Of a DNA stretch of 53,018 nt, positions 34,670 through 45,650 are shown in pieces. The position numbers were made by a program, and so were the translations under genes. The DNA comes from Rhodocyclaceae bacterium (GTDB lineage Bacteria > Pseudomonadota > Gammaproteobacteria > Burkholderiales > Rhodocyclaceae): positions 1 through 53,018 of the forward strand of contig VBWA01000024.1 of the NCBI GenBank assembly GCA_006218025.1. The letters are read 5' to 3'. Below the pieces are notes generated by a model. It saw only the letters and a list, made by a program, of their open reading frames with translations, had not been told where the DNA came from and made no database searches. Position 1 is the stretch's first letter. Each line of letters opens with the position of its first letter.

Positions 34670-35518
34670 ATGATGAGCTTTCCAATCCCCGTTGTTGCCT
34701 GGAAACCCGATATCGGTCCGGGCTCGCAGCCGCTCGAAGACGAGATCCTGAATACGCTGGACGTGCAGAGCGACGTATATACCTTCCGTCCGCCGCTCAC
34801 CGAACTCAATGCTCCGCCCGAGGTCGTGGCGGCGGCAATGGATTTCCTGCGTCTGCTGCTTGCCTCGCTGCGGGCGACTCCCTTCTCGGTGTCGCAACCG
34901 TTGCGCTTCTCGCTGCTGCCGCTGGAGCCAGCGGTGCGCGACGAGATCAATGAACTGCTGGGAGTGGGCGAGGTCAGCGTTCAAACGGGGGGCGATCTGC
35001 GCGCGCAGGAAACGGCTTTTACCGGCATCTGGCGCATCCGCGGCGATGGCGTCGACGATGTCGAGGCCGGGGCATTCCCGAGTGCCTTGCGCAATCTGGC
35101 GCTGGCGCGTGCGTTTCCGTCCGCTGCACCCGTCGAACCGCCGCTGGACCTGATGAACGCTCCGGCGCTGTATCACGAGATTCGTACGCTTTCGGCACAA
35201 TGGACTGCCGGACGGGCGGCGCATGTCATCAATCTGTCGCTGTTGCCGGCGACGCCGGATGACCTGGCGTGGCTCGACGAGCAACTGGGGCGGATTTCGT
35301 TTTCCATTCTGTCGCGCGGTTTCGGCAACTGTCGCATTACCGCTACCGCGCTGCCTTACGTCTGGTGGGTGCAGTATTTCAACAACATGGAAAAACTGAT
35401 CCTCAACTCGGTTGAGATCATCGATGTGCCGGCCGTGGCACTCGCCGCGGTGGAAGACTACGAAGAGACCACCATCCGGCTGGCCGAGTGGATCGAGTCG
35501 CTCGAAAGCGCCTTGTAA
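34670..35518 (+). CDS. hoxQ: Hydrogenase assembly protein HoxQ (HyaF type)
   Basis: The protein has 282 aa. Family features include TALPYVWWVQYFNNMEKLIL and FGNCRITAT near the C-terminal half, and MNAPALYHEIRTLSAQW in the middle. HyaF/HupH/HoxQ proteins act with HoxO on maturation of the O2-tolerant small subunit; the exact reaction is unknown. The chosen start is ATG 34670 (tandem ATGATG), 22 bp after hoxO. Confidence 0.9.
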   Translation: MMSFPIPVVAWKPDIGPGSQPLEDEILNTLDVQSDVYTFRPPLTELNAPPEVVAAAMDFLRLLLASLRATPFSVSQPLRFSLLPLEPAVRDEINELLGVGEVSVQTGGDLRAQETAFTGIWRIRGDGVDDVEAGAFPSALRNLALARAFPSAAPVEPPLDLMNAPALYHEIRTLSAQWTAGRAAHVINLSLLPATPDDLAWLDEQLGRISFSILSRGFGNCRITATALPYVWWVQYFNNMEKLILNSVEIIDVPAVALAAVEDYEETTIRLAEWIESLESAL

Positions 35519-35526
35519 AGCCGATC

Positions 35527-35757
35527 ATGAAGTTTCCCGAGGGATCGTTCGAGCGCACCGGACGCGAGGTGATGGCAAACCCGCTGGCGCTCTTCGAGTG
35601 CGGCGTCTGCTGGCTCGTTTACGATCCGACCGAGGGCGACCCGATCGGACAGGTTCCCGCCGGAACCGCCTTTGTCGATCTGCCCGAAAATTGGGTATGT
35701 CCCGGCTGCGAAGCGGTGCGCGAACGTTTCCTGCTGCTCGACGATGCCGCCGACTGA
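35527..35757 (+). CDS. hoxR: Rubredoxin of the hydrogenase cluster (HoxR)
   Basis: The protein has 76 aa. ECGVCWLVYDP (Cys25, Cys28) and WVCPGCEAVRERF (Cys58, Cys61) form the Fe(Cys)4 site. HoxR/HupI rubredoxins help build the proximal cluster of the small subunit under aerobic conditions. The ATG at 35527 is 8 bp after hoxQ. Its 3' end overlaps hoxT by 14 bp. Confidence 0.93.
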   Translation: MKFPEGSFERTGREVMANPLALFECGVCWLVYDPTEGDPIGQVPAGTAFVDLPENWVCPGCEAVRERFLLLDDAAD

Positions 35758-36259
35758 GGCGGCCGGGGCGCTGACTGCCGCGTTCGAGCGTATCGCCGCC
35801 ACGCGCATGGCGGGGTTGCCGATGAACAATCCGGCCCTGCGCGTTGCCGCCATCGGCTTCCGCCCCTGGCAGGACGCGTATCTGGTCGGCGTACTGATCA
35901 CGCCATGGGCGATCAATCTTATGATCCTCGGCGACAGGACGGCCGGCGACCTGCGCCTCGCCGCCGATTGTCGCCGGACCTGGGAATTTCCTTCGGGCCG
36001 CTACGATTTCATGGGCGGCGAAGAACCGGAATGTGGGGCCTATCAGTTCTGTTCAATGTTCTCTCCGACCTTCGAATTTGCCGACCAGGCCGCGGCGGAA
36101 ACGATCGCCGCTGACATCGTTGAGGCGCTGTTTGTCGATGCATCCGGCGGGGAGGCGGAACAGCGCGAAGCCGCCCGCCTTGCAGGGCGTTCGACACTGC
36201 AGGTCGAGACCTCCCGCAGAGGGTTTTTGCGTGGAGTTTTTTCCGGGCTGAAGGGCTAA
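35744..36259 (+). CDS. hoxT: HoxT/HupJ-type assembly protein (second HybE-like copy)
   Basis: The protein has 171 aa from ATG 35744, inside the end of hoxR. Motifs parallel the first HybE-like protein: MAGLPMNNPALRVAAIGFRP, LVGVLITPWAINLMILG, FPSGRYDFMGGEEPECGAYQ and FCSMFSPTFEF. It ends with SRRGFLRGVFSGLKG, another twin-arginine motif at the extreme C-terminus. It is predicted to assist HoxK assembly or export control. hoxV, which follows hoxT in the Cupriavidus cluster, is missing; hypA comes 9 bp later. Confidence 0.87.
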   Translation: MPPTEAAGALTAAFERIAATRMAGLPMNNPALRVAAIGFRPWQDAYLVGVLITPWAINLMILGDRTAGDLRLAADCRRTWEFPSGRYDFMGGEEPECGAYQFCSMFSPTFEFADQAAAETIAADIVEALFVDASGGEAEQREAARLAGRSTLQVETSRRGFLRGVFSGLKG

Positions 36260-36268
36260 ACTGCGCAC

Positions 36269-36610
36269 ATGCACGAAATGTCGCTCGCCGAAGGTATTCT
36301 GCAACTTGTAGAGGACGCAGCCCGCCAGCAGGAATTTTCGAGAGTCACCGCGGTCTGGCTGGAAATCGGCCAGCTTTCCGGTGTCGAGGTCGAGGCCATG
36401 AAATTCTGCTTCGATGCCGTGACCCGCGACAGCATCGCCGACGGCGCGCGCCTCGAAATCATTTCGCTGCCGGGTACCGGCTGGTGCATGGTGTGCTCGA
36501 AGACGGTGCCGATGACAGAGGTTTTTGGCGAATGCCCGCAGTGTGGCAGCCATCAGATGCAGGTGACCGGCGGTACCGAAATGCGGGTCAAGGAACTGGA
36601 AGTGGCATAA
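36269..36610 (+). CDS. hypA: Hydrogenase nickel incorporation protein HypA
   Basis: The protein has 113 aa. MHEMSLAEGIL provides the His2 nickel site. CMVCSKTVPM and CPQCGSHQMQ form the CxxC...CxxC zinc site. HypA works with HypB to insert nickel into large-subunit precursors. It starts the hyp gene set right after hoxT. Confidence 0.95.
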   Translation: MHEMSLAEGILQLVEDAARQQEFSRVTAVWLEIGQLSGVEVEAMKFCFDAVTRDSIADGARLEIISLPGTGWCMVCSKTVPMTEVFGECPQCGSHQMQVTGGTEMRVKELEVA

Positions 36611-36670
36611 CGTGAAACAGTTCGTTCGGAGCGACTGGCGATAGCCGAGCGAAGCGAGCAAATCAGTAGT

Positions 36671-36686
36671 CTCCCCGCGAGGGGAG
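36671..36686 (+). other. Short GC hairpin between hypA and hypB
   Basis: CTCCCC and GGGGAG pair around GCGA. No T-run follows, so it is not a convincing terminator. The 165-bp gap (36611-36775) holds no gene. Confidence 0.3.
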
Positions 36687-36775
36687 GATGGGAGGGGCGG
36701 GCCTTCAATTCGCCTTTCGGGTGTTCCATCATCAGGGGCGCTCCCCACTGCTGCGTGAAAGTTAGGAGACCATCG

Positions 36776-37693
36776 ATGTGTACGACTTGCGGTTGCGGTG
36801 ACGGTGAAGTGAAGATCGACGGCGTGGACGCCCATCATGAGCACGAGCATGTGCACGCCGACGGCACCCGGCACAGCCATGGCCATGATCACGAGCATGA
36901 GTCAGGCGTGGCCCAAGCGCACCCGCATGCCCATACACATGCCCACGCGCATCAGCACAGCTATGCCCCCGCCCATTCGCATGCGCCGGGCCTCGGCAAC
37001 AAGCGCATGGTGCAGATCGAGCAGGACATCCTGTCGAAGAACAATGCCTATGCCGCCGAAAACCGGCAACGCCTGGCGGAGCGCGGCATTTTCACGCTGA
37101 ACCTGGTATCGAGCCCCGGCTCGGGCAAGACCACGCTGCTGTGCAAGACCATCGAGATGCTCAAGGGCCGGCAGCGCGTGGCCGTCATCGAAGGCGACCA
37201 GCAGACCAGCCAGGATGCTGAACGCATTCGCGCTACCGGCGCGCCGGCGATCCAGATCAATACCGGCAAGGGCTGCCATCTCGACGCGCACATGGTCGGC
37301 CATGCCATGGGCAAGCTGGAATTGCCGGCGGATTCGCTGCTGATGATCGAGAACGTCGGCAACCTGGTCTGCCCGGCGGCCTTCGATCTGGGCGAAGCGC
37401 ACAAGGTGGTGATCCTCTCCGTCACCGAAGGTGAGGACAAGCCGATCAAGTATCCCGACATGTTCCGCGCGGCGACGCTGATGCTGATGAACAAGTGCGA
37501 TCTGCTGCCCTACCTGAGTTTCAGCGTGCCGCGCGCGATCGAGTTCGCGCGCCGCGTGAATCCCGGAATCGAAGTGATCGAGGTCTCGGCCACCACCGGC
37601 GCAGGCATGGACGCCTGGCTGGAATGGATCGCACGCGGCGCTGCCGGGGCGCGTGGTGAGCGGCAGGAAGCGGTAGAGAGCCTGGGTTCATGA
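36776..37693 (+). CDS. hypB: Hydrogenase nickel-incorporation GTPase HypB
   Basis: The protein has 305 aa from ATG 36776, with TAGGAGAC upstream. The N-terminus [11 protein letters not shown] is the high-affinity nickel motif. Nineteen histidines lie between residues 20 and 69, a nickel-storage region. The GTPase motifs are SSPGSGKTT (residues 112-120), [19 protein letters not shown] and [19 protein letters not shown] holds the second metal site. Nickel storage and delivery to HypA and the large subunits is expected. The stop overlaps hypF (ATGA). Confidence 0.96.
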   Translation: MCTTCGCGDGEVKIDGVDAHHEHEHVHADGTRHSHGHDHEHESGVAQAHPHAHTHAHAHQHSYAPAHSHAPGLGNKRMVQIEQDILSKNNAYAAENRQRLAERGIFTLNLVSSPGSGKTTLLCKTIEMLKGRQRVAVIEGDQQTSQDAERIRATGAPAIQINTGKGCHLDAHMVGHAMGKLELPADSLLMIENVGNLVCPAAFDLGEAHKVVILSVTEGEDKPIKYPDMFRAATLMLMNKCDLLPYLSFSVPRAIEFARRVNPGIEVIEVSATTGAGMDAWLEWIARGAAGARGERQEAVESLGS

Positions 37694-38841
37694 GCGCCCC
37701 GGGGAGCGCCGTGCCGGCTTGTGTCGAGCATCAGCTCGAACTGCCGCGGTCGGCGCCACCCGTGTTGTCGATGGGGGCTTGGTTCAAGAACACGGTGTGC
37801 CTGGCGCAGGGCCGTCAGGCTTGGGTCTCGCACACGGTGGGCGACCTGTTCCAGGCCGAGGCCTGCCTTGCCCATGAGGCGACGGCGCGCGAGTTGCTGC
37901 AGGCGCTCGAAGCCATGGGCGGGAAGCCGGTCGCGATCGCCCACGACCTGCATCCCGATCTGCATTCGACGCGCTTCGCGGTGCAACTGGCGACGGAGCT
38001 CGGCATCGAGTCCATCGGCGTGCAGCATCACCACGCCCATATTGCCGCCGTCGCAGCCGAACATGGCCTCAGCGGCCCCGTGCTCGGCCTGTCGCTCGAT
38101 GGCGTCGGCCTCGGCACCGACGGCCAGGCCTGGGGCGGGGAGCTTCTGAGCGTCGATGGGGCTCACTTCGAGCGGCTCGGCCATCTGCGTCCGCTGGCGC
38201 TGCCCGGCGGCGATCGCGCGGCGCGCGATCCTTGGCGCATGGCGGCGGCCGCGCTGTTCGATCTCGGTCGCGGCGATGAAATCGCGACGCGCTTTGCCGA
38301 TCAGCCGGGCGCCGAAATCATCGCCGCGATGCTGGCCAAGGGCTTGAACAGCCCGCGAACCTCCAGCATGGGCAGGGTTTTTGATGCGGCCGCCGGCCTG
38401 CTCGGCATTTGCCCGCAGATGGAATTCGAAGCGCAGGCCGCCATCGCGCTGGAGCAGAACGCGGCGGCCTATATCGAAACGCATGGCTGGCCGGCGCCGC
38501 TCGAAGGCGGCTGGCATATCGATGCCAACGGCCAGCTGGACCTGCTGCACTTGCTCGGGGCCTTGTCTTCCGAGCCCGATACCGGCTACGGCGCAGCGCT
38601 GTTTCACGCCACGCTGGTGGCGGCGCTGTTGCAGTGGGTAATGCGCGCCGCCGAGGCGACCGGTATTGAACGTCTGGCCTGTGGCGGCGGCTGCTTCTTC
38701 AACAAGCTGCTGCGTGCGGCGCTCGTCGAGAAGATCCCCGCGACAGGTCTTGAACTGTTGTTGCCCCGTCGCCTGTTGCCCGGCGACACGGCGATTTCTC
38801 TGGGCCAGGCCTGGGTCGCCATTCACGTTCTGGAGAAATAG
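37690..38841 (+). CDS. hypF: Short HypF: carbamoyltransferase lacking the N-terminal half
   Basis: The protein has 383 aa, about half of a full HypF (about 750). It retains the C-terminal Kae1-like part: [50 protein letters not shown] and [15 protein letters not shown]. The acylphosphatase, zinc-finger and YrdC-like domains are absent. A similarly short HypF1 is known in Cupriavidus necator, where it functions. HypF makes the thiocarboxamide on HypE from carbamoyl phosphate, the source of CN ligands. The start at 37690 is coupled to hypB, so truncation by recent frameshift is unlikely. Confidence 0.9.
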   Translation: MSAPGSAVPACVEHQLELPRSAPPVLSMGAWFKNTVCLAQGRQAWVSHTVGDLFQAEACLAHEATARELLQALEAMGGKPVAIAHDLHPDLHSTRFAVQLATELGIESIGVQHHHAHIAAVAAEHGLSGPVLGLSLDGVGLGTDGQAWGGELLSVDGAHFERLGHLRPLALPGGDRAARDPWRMAAAALFDLGRGDEIATRFADQPGAEIIAAMLAKGLNSPRTSSMGRVFDAAAGLLGICPQMEFEAQAAIALEQNAAAYIETHGWPAPLEGGWHIDANGQLDLLHLLGALSSEPDTGYGAALFHATLVAALLQWVMRAAEATGIERLACGGGCFFNKLLRAALVEKIPATGLELLLPRRLLPGDTAISLGQAWVAIHVLEK

Positions 38842-38843
38842 CG

Positions 38844-39110
38844 ATGTGCCTGGCGATTCCCGTGAGGGTCATAGAAGTCGGCGCTGGCCCAGGTGACGAG
38901 TGGGCGATTGTCGATCTGGGCGGCGTCAAGAAAGAGATATCGCTGGCTCTGCTGTCCGACGTGAAGGTGGGCGACTACGTGATCCTGCATGTGGGCTACG
39001 CACTGACCAAACTCGATCCCGAGGAAGCGGAAAAGACCCTGGCCCTGTTTGCCGAACTTGGCGAGGCGGGCGCATCGGGGGAAACATCGGGGGCAACTGC
39101 CGCGCCGTGA
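38844..39110 (+). CDS. hypC: Hydrogenase chaperone HypC (third copy)
   Basis: The protein has 88 aa and the canonical start [13 protein letters not shown], unlike the two cluster-specific copies. [25 protein letters not shown] is the standard HypC strand and C-terminal helix. It forms the complex with HypD on which the Fe(CN)2CO unit is assembled. It begins 2 bp after hypF and overlaps hypD (GTGA). Confidence 0.95.
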   Translation: MCLAIPVRVIEVGAGPGDEWAIVDLGGVKKEISLALLSDVKVGDYVILHVGYALTKLDPEEAEKTLALFAELGEAGASGETSGATAAP

Positions 39111-40234
39111 AGTACATCGACGAATTTCGCGACGGCGAACTGGCGAAGAACCTGGCGGCGAGCATTCGGGCCGAGGTCGAGCCGGGCCGCAGCTACAGCT
39201 TCATGGAGTTCTGCGGCGGCCATACCCACGCCATTTCGCGCTATGGCCTGAGCGATCTGCTGCCGCCCGCGGTGCACATGGTGCACGGCCCCGGCTGCCC
39301 GGTCTGCGTGCTGCCCATCGGCCGTGTGGACCTGGCGATCGACCTCGCCTTGAATCATGGCGTGATCCTGTGCACCTACGGCGACACGCTGCGCGTTCCT
39401 GCGTCGGACGGCTTGTCATTGATGAAGGCGAAAGCACGCGGCGGCGATATCCGCATGGTGTATTCGACCATCGATGCGCTGCAGGTCGCGCGCGACAATC
39501 CGGCGCGCGAAGTGGTGTTCTTCGCCATCGGCTTCGAGACCACCACGCCGCCCACCGCGGTCGCGATCCAGCAGGCCGAAGCCGGGGGCCTGAAAAATTT
39601 CAGCGTGCTCTGCTGCCATGTACTGACGCCCTCGGCGATCAGCAACATCCTCGAATCGCCGGAAGTGCGCCAGTGGGGCACGGTGCCGCTGGACGGCTTC
39701 ATCGGCCCCGCGCACGTCTCCACGGTGATCGGAAGCCGGCCCTATGAATTCTTCGCCGAGGAATATCGCAAGCCGGTGGTCATCGCCGGCTTCGAACCGC
39801 TCGATGTGATGCAGGCCATTCTGATGCTGGTGCGGCAGGTGAATGAAGGCCGCGCCGAGGTCGAGAACGAGTTCTCGCGCGCCGTGAGCCGCGACGGCAA
39901 TCTGAAGGCGCAGGACCGCGTCGCCGAAGTCTTCGAACTGCGCCGCGAATTCGAATGGCGCGGCCTGTCGGTGGTGCCCTATTCGGCGCTGAAGATCAGG
40001 CAGAAGTACGCCACCTTCGATGCCGAGCGGCGCTTCAAGCTGGACTACCGCTCGGTGCCCGACAACAAGGCCTGCGAATGCGGCGCTATCCTGCGCGGCG
40101 TCAAGCGTCCGCAGGACTGCAAGATCTTCGGCACCGTGTGCACGCCCGAGAACCCGATCGGTTCCTGCATGGTGAGTTCGGAAGGCGCCTGCGCCGCGCA
40201 TTACAGCTATGGACGTTACAAGGATATGCACTGA
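39107..40234 (+). CDS. hypD: Hydrogenase formation protein HypD
   Basis: The protein has 375 aa from GTG 39107, overlapping the hypC stop; the residues upstream in this frame lie over hypC and do not look like HypD. Motifs are [34 protein letters not shown] and [11 protein letters not shown]. The C-terminal [4Fe-4S] region is [10 protein letters not shown], with Cys also in [13 protein letters not shown] and IGSCM. HypD is the scaffold for the Fe(CN)2CO group, with HypC and HypE. Confidence 0.95.
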   Translation: MKYIDEFRDGELAKNLAASIRAEVEPGRSYSFMEFCGGHTHAISRYGLSDLLPPAVHMVHGPGCPVCVLPIGRVDLAIDLALNHGVILCTYGDTLRVPASDGLSLMKAKARGGDIRMVYSTIDALQVARDNPAREVVFFAIGFETTTPPTAVAIQQAEAGGLKNFSVLCCHVLTPSAISNILESPEVRQWGTVPLDGFIGPAHVSTVIGSRPYEFFAEEYRKPVVIAGFEPLDVMQAILMLVRQVNEGRAEVENEFSRAVSRDGNLKAQDRVAEVFELRREFEWRGLSVVPYSALKIRQKYATFDAERRFKLDYRSVPDNKACECGAILRGVKRPQDCKIFGTVCTPENPIGSCMVSSEGACAAHYSYGRYKDMH

Positions 40235-41298
40235 TGGCAGAGGTGAAAAGAGGCTACGTGCGGCCGTTGGACTTGAAGCACGGCCGGGTCGATCTGACGC
40301 ACGGCTCGGGCGGCCGCTCGATGGTGCAGCTCATATCCGAACTGTTCGCGAAGCACCTCGGCAATGAATATCTGGGCCAGGGCAACGATGGCGCCGTGTT
40401 GCCAGCGCCGACTATCAACGGTCGGGCCGGACGATTGGTGATGTCCACCGACTGCCACGTGGTATCGCCCCTGTTTTTTCCCGGCGGCGACATCGGCTGC
40501 CTCTCGGTGCATGGCACGGTCAATGACGTTGCCGTAATGGGCGCGACGCCGCTCTATCTTGCGGCAGGCTTCGTGCTCGAAGAGGGATTTCCCCTCGCCG
40601 ACCTGGCGCGCATCGTCGAATCCATGGCGCATGCCGCGACTGATGCCGGCGTACCGGTGGTGACCGGCGATACCAAGGTGGTCGAGCGCGGCAAGGGCGA
40701 CGGCGTGTTCATCACCACCACGGGCGTCGGCGTGGTACCAGACGGACTGAATCTGGGCGGCAGCCTGGCGCGGCCGGGCGACGTGATCATCGTCTCCGGT
40801 TCGATGGGCGACCATGGCGTGGCGATCATGAGCAGGCGCGAGAACCTCAGCTTCGATGCGCCTATCGAATCCGATACTGCGGCGCTGAATGGCCTGATCG
40901 CCGCGATGTTGGCCACCGGTGCCGGCCTGCGCTGCCTGCGCGACCCGACGCGCGGCGGTCTGGCGGCAACGCTGAACGAAATCGCCGGCCATTCCGGCGT
41001 CGGCATGATGCTGTACGAAAAGGCGATTCCCGTGAAGCCGGTGGTCGCGGCGGCCTGTGAGTTCCTCGGCCTCGATCCGCTCTACGTCGCCAACGAGGGC
41101 AAGCTGGTGGTGATTTGCAACGCGCTCGATGCCGAACTGGTGCTCAATGCGATGCGCGCCCATCCGCTGGGACGAGAGGCCTGCTTCATCGGCGACGTGA
41201 TCGCCGACGACCACCACTTCGTCCAGCTCACCACGGCCTTCGGCGGCAAGCGCATCGTCGATTGGCTGGCCGGCGACCAGTTGCCGAGAATCTGCTGA
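40234..41298 (+). CDS. hypE: Carbamoyl dehydratase HypE
   Basis: The protein has 354 aa from ATG 40234, which overlaps the hypD stop by one base (TGATG). The PurM/AIR-synthase-like fold is marked by LTHGSGGRSM, STDCHVVSPLFFPGGDIG, VTGDTKVVERGKGDG and RDPTRGGLAATLNEI. The C-terminus PRIC carries the cysteine that accepts the carbamoyl group from HypF, dehydrated to thiocyanate. Confidence 0.96.
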   Translation: MAEVKRGYVRPLDLKHGRVDLTHGSGGRSMVQLISELFAKHLGNEYLGQGNDGAVLPAPTINGRAGRLVMSTDCHVVSPLFFPGGDIGCLSVHGTVNDVAVMGATPLYLAAGFVLEEGFPLADLARIVESMAHAATDAGVPVVTGDTKVVERGKGDGVFITTTGVGVVPDGLNLGGSLARPGDVIIVSGSMGDHGVAIMSRRENLSFDAPIESDTAALNGLIAAMLATGAGLRCLRDPTRGGLAATLNEIAGHSGVGMMLYEKAIPVKPVVAAACEFLGLDPLYVANEGKLVVICNALDAELVLNAMRAHPLGREACFIGDVIADDHHFVQLTTAFGGKRIVDWLAGDQLPRIC

Positions 41299-41309
41299 AT
41301 GGCTTTCCG

Positions 41310-43045
41310 ATGCGCATCCTGCTCCTGACCCACGCCTTCAACAGCCTGACCCAGCGCCTCGGGGCCGAGCTGCAGAAGCGCGGTCACGAGATTTCGATCG
41401 AGTTCGATATTGCCGACAGCGTGGCGGAGGAGGCGGTTGCGCTGTTCAAGCCGGACCTGATCGTCGCGCCCTATCTGCGCCGCGCGATTCCGGAGTCGAT
41501 CTGGAAGCAAAACGTTTGCCTCATCGTCCATCCCGGCATCATCGGCGACCGCGGCCCGTCGGCGCTGGACTGGGCGATCCAGGCCGGCGAGGGCGAGTGG
41601 GGCGTCACCGTGCTGCAGGCCGAGGCGGAGATGGATGCCGGGCCGATCTGGGCCAGCGCCATGTTCCCGTTGCGCGCCGCGAAGAAGTCGAGCATCTACC
41701 GCAACGAGGTCACGCAGGCGGCGACCACCGCGGTGCTGCAGGCAGTGGAGCACTATGCCGCGGGCGACTTCGCTCCGACGCCGCTGGCCGCATGCAGCGA
41801 TGCGCGCGGCTGCCTGGGGCCCCTGATGAAGCAGGCGGATCGCGCGATCGACTGGCAGCGCGACGACACGGCGACCGTGCTGCGCAAGATCAATGCGGCC
41901 GATGGTTTTCCCGGCGTCGCCGACAATCTGTTCGGCGAAGCCTGCCATGTCTTCGATGCATGGCCGGAGGCCGTCCTGCGCGGTGCGGCGGACAGCAAGC
42001 CGGGCGACCTGCTGGCGCGGCGCGAAACCGCGGTGCTGCGCAAGACCCGCGACGGCGCGCTGTGGATCGGACATGCCAAGCGGACGGGCGAGTTCAAATT
42101 GCCGGCGACGCTGGCCTTCGCCGCGGAATCGGTCGCACTTCCCGAGGCGCCGCTGGCGGACTGGTGGCGAGTCGATCGCGAGACCTGGCAGGACATCGCT
42201 TATGAGGAGAGCCGCAGTGACGAAAATGCGGTCGGCTTTCTTCATTTCGAGTTCTACAACGGCGCCATGTCGACCTCGCAATGCGAGCGTCTGCGCGCCG
42301 CGCTGGCCTGGGCGAAGCAGCGGCCGGTGCAGGTGCTGGTGCTGATGGGCGGGGCCGACTTCTGGTCCAACGGCATCCATCTCAACGTGATCGAGGCGGC
42401 GAGTTTGGGTGACGGGTCGCCGGCGGACGAATCCTGGAATAACATCAATGCGATGAACGATCTGGCCCGTGAGCTGATCGAGACCGGCGGCCAGATCACG
42501 ATTGCCGCGCTGGCCGGCAATGCAGGAGCCGGCGGCTGCTTCCTGGCGCGGGCGGCCGATCTGGTCTGGGCGCGGGAAGGCGCGATACTCAATCCGCATT
42601 ACAAGAACATGGGCAATCTCTACGGCTCGGAATACTGGACCTACCTGCTGCCGCGTCGCGTCGGCGATGAGGGTGCGCGGACCATCATGCGCAACCGGCA
42701 GCCGCTGACGGCGCAGCGTGCGGCGGAGACGGGCTTCACCGATGCCTGCCTGGCCGGCGATGCACTGGCCTTTCGCATCGACGTGGCGCGCCGCGCCGCC
42801 GAAATCTCCGCATCGCCCGATCTTGCGGAACAACTGGCGGCGAAGCGCGAGCGTCGCGCGCAGGATGAAGCCGCAAAGCCGCTGGCCGCGTATCGGGAAG
42901 AGGAACTGGCGCACATGCGGCGCAACTTCTACGGCTTCGATCCGAGTTATCACGTCGCCCGCCACCACTTCGTGCGAAAGTCGCTCGCCTCGTGGACGCC
43001 GCGGCATCTGGCGCGCCATCGCGACCTTGGCTGGAAGGTGCCGCA

Positions 43046-43049
<4 letters not shown>
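41310..43049 (+). CDS. hypX: HypX (HoxX): CO-forming hydrogenase maturation protein
   Basis: The protein has 579 aa. The N-terminal half is formyltransferase-like (MRILLLTHAFNSLTQRLGAEL, LIVHPGIIGDRGPSALDWAI). The C-terminal half is enoyl-CoA hydratase-like (LAGNAGAGGCFLARAADLVW, YKNMGNLYGSEYWTYLLPRR). HypX converts formyl-tetrahydrofolate to CO for the NiFe site and is typical of aerobic hydrogen oxidisers. The start is ATG 41310, 11 bp after hypE. Its stop overlaps hoxA. Confidence 0.94.
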
Positions 43050-44491
<1,442 letters not shown>

Positions 44492-44508
44492 ACCCACAAA
44501 AGGCATCC

Positions 44509-44640
44509 AATCCGCAGATTTCGCTGATTAACGCAGATGGATCAATGCGTTGCCCGACCAAGTCGTATCACCTGCAAGGTCGGTCATTGGAGGTTGCCAC
44601 TCAGTTGCTTTATCTGCGAAATCTGCGTCATCTGCGGATT
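44509..44640. repeat. Inverted repeat flanking the hoxA-hoxB gap
   Basis: AATCCGCAGAT near 44509 and ATCTGCGGATT at 44630-44640 are inverted copies, with further ATCTGCG and CGCAGAT units between (44530, 44612, 44621). Such TCTGCG-rich repeats resemble dispersed intergenic repeats in other genomes. The 166-bp gap holds no gene. The repeat may separate hoxA from hoxBC transcripts. Confidence 0.65.
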
Positions 44641-44657
44641 GAACCGAGGTATTTGCG

Positions 44658-45650
44658 ATGAATATTCTCTGGCTGCAGTCAGGCGGTTGCGGCGGTTGCA
44701 CCTTGTCGTGGCTGGGCGGAGAACACGGCCCCCTGTTCCGCGTGCTGATCGACGAAGGCATCGAACTGCTCTGGCATCCGAGTGTTTCCGAGGCCGGCGT
44801 CGATGAGGCGCGGGAACTGATCGAGCAATGCGCCGACGGCCGCATCGCGGTCGATATCTTGTGCATCGAGGGCTCGCTGTTGCGCGGGCCGCGCGGCACG
44901 GGCGGCTTTCATCGCTTCGGCGGCGGCGCAGAGCCGATGATCGAGTGGGTGCGGCGCATCGCCTCCCGCGCGCAGCACGTGGTCGCCGTGGGCAGTTGCT
45001 CGTCCTGGGGCGGCATCACCGCGGCCGGCATGAATCCGACCGATGCCTGCGGCCTGCAGTACGACGGCGAAGCAATCGGCGGCCTGCTCGGACCGGACTT
45101 CCGTGATCGCACGGGTCTGCCGACGATCAACGTCGCCGGCTGTCCGCCCCATCCTGACTGGATTACCGAAACCCTGGCGGCACTGGCGCATGGCAGCTTG
45201 CAGGCCGAGCATCTCGACGACTTCGGGCGTCCGCGGTTTTTCGCCGACCAACTGGTGCATCACGGCTGCACGCGCAACGAATATTACGAATTCAAGGCCA
45301 GTGCCAGGAAATCGTCGGATCAGGGCTGCCTGATGGAGCATCTCGGATGCGGCGGCACCCAGGCCCATGCCGACTGCAACCAGCGCTTGTGGAACGGCGA
45401 AGGCTCGTGCCTGCGGGGCGGTTACGCCTGCATCCGCTGCACCGAACCCGGTTTCGAGGAACCGGGTCACCCGTTCGAGACCACGCCGAAAGTTGCCGGC
45501 ATTCCGATCGGCCTGCCCTCCGACATGCCCAAAGCATGGTTCGTCGCGCTGGCGGCACTGTCCAAGTCGGCGACACCAGCACGAGTGCGCGAAAATGCCA
45601 CGGCCGATCACTTGCTGCGCGCACCTTCAGTCAAGCGCGGAAGAAAATGA
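44658..45650 (+). CDS. hoxB: Regulatory (H2-sensing) hydrogenase small subunit HoxB/HupU
   Basis: The protein has 330 aa. It starts directly with MNILWLQSGGCGGCTLSW (Cys11, Cys14), with no Tat signal and no C-terminal anchor, as in cytoplasmic group 2b sensor hydrogenases. GSCSSWGGITAAGMNPTDAC and GCPPHPDWITETL supply further cluster ligands. CIRCTEPGFEEPGHPF is the distal region. With HoxC it detects H2 and signals through HoxJ to HoxA in known systems. Tandem overlap with hoxC (ATGA). Confidence 0.95.
   Translation: MNILWLQSGGCGGCTLSWLGGEHGPLFRVLIDEGIELLWHPSVSEAGVDEARELIEQCADGRIAVDILCIEGSLLRGPRGTGGFHRFGGGAEPMIEWVRRIASRAQHVVAVGSCSSWGGITAAGMNPTDACGLQYDGEAIGGLLGPDFRDRTGLPTINVAGCPPHPDWITETLAALAHGSLQAEHLDDFGRPRFFADQLVHHGCTRNEYYEFKASARKSSDQGCLMEHLGCGGTQAHADCNQRLWNGEGSCLRGGYACIRCTEPGFEEPGHPFETTPKVAGIPIGLPSDMPKAWFVALAALSKSATPARVRENATADHLLRAPSVKRGRK

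Noticed and set aside
36636-36651. GG-N10-GC match upstream of hypB
   Set aside because: The -12 part reads GAGC rather than TTGC and there is no matching upstream element; probably chance.
36671-36686. Terminator between hypA and hypB
   Set aside because: The stem is short and no T-run follows.
39955-40233. Upstream extension of hypE over the end of hypD
   Set aside because: Open frame only; HypE family sequence begins at ATG 40234.
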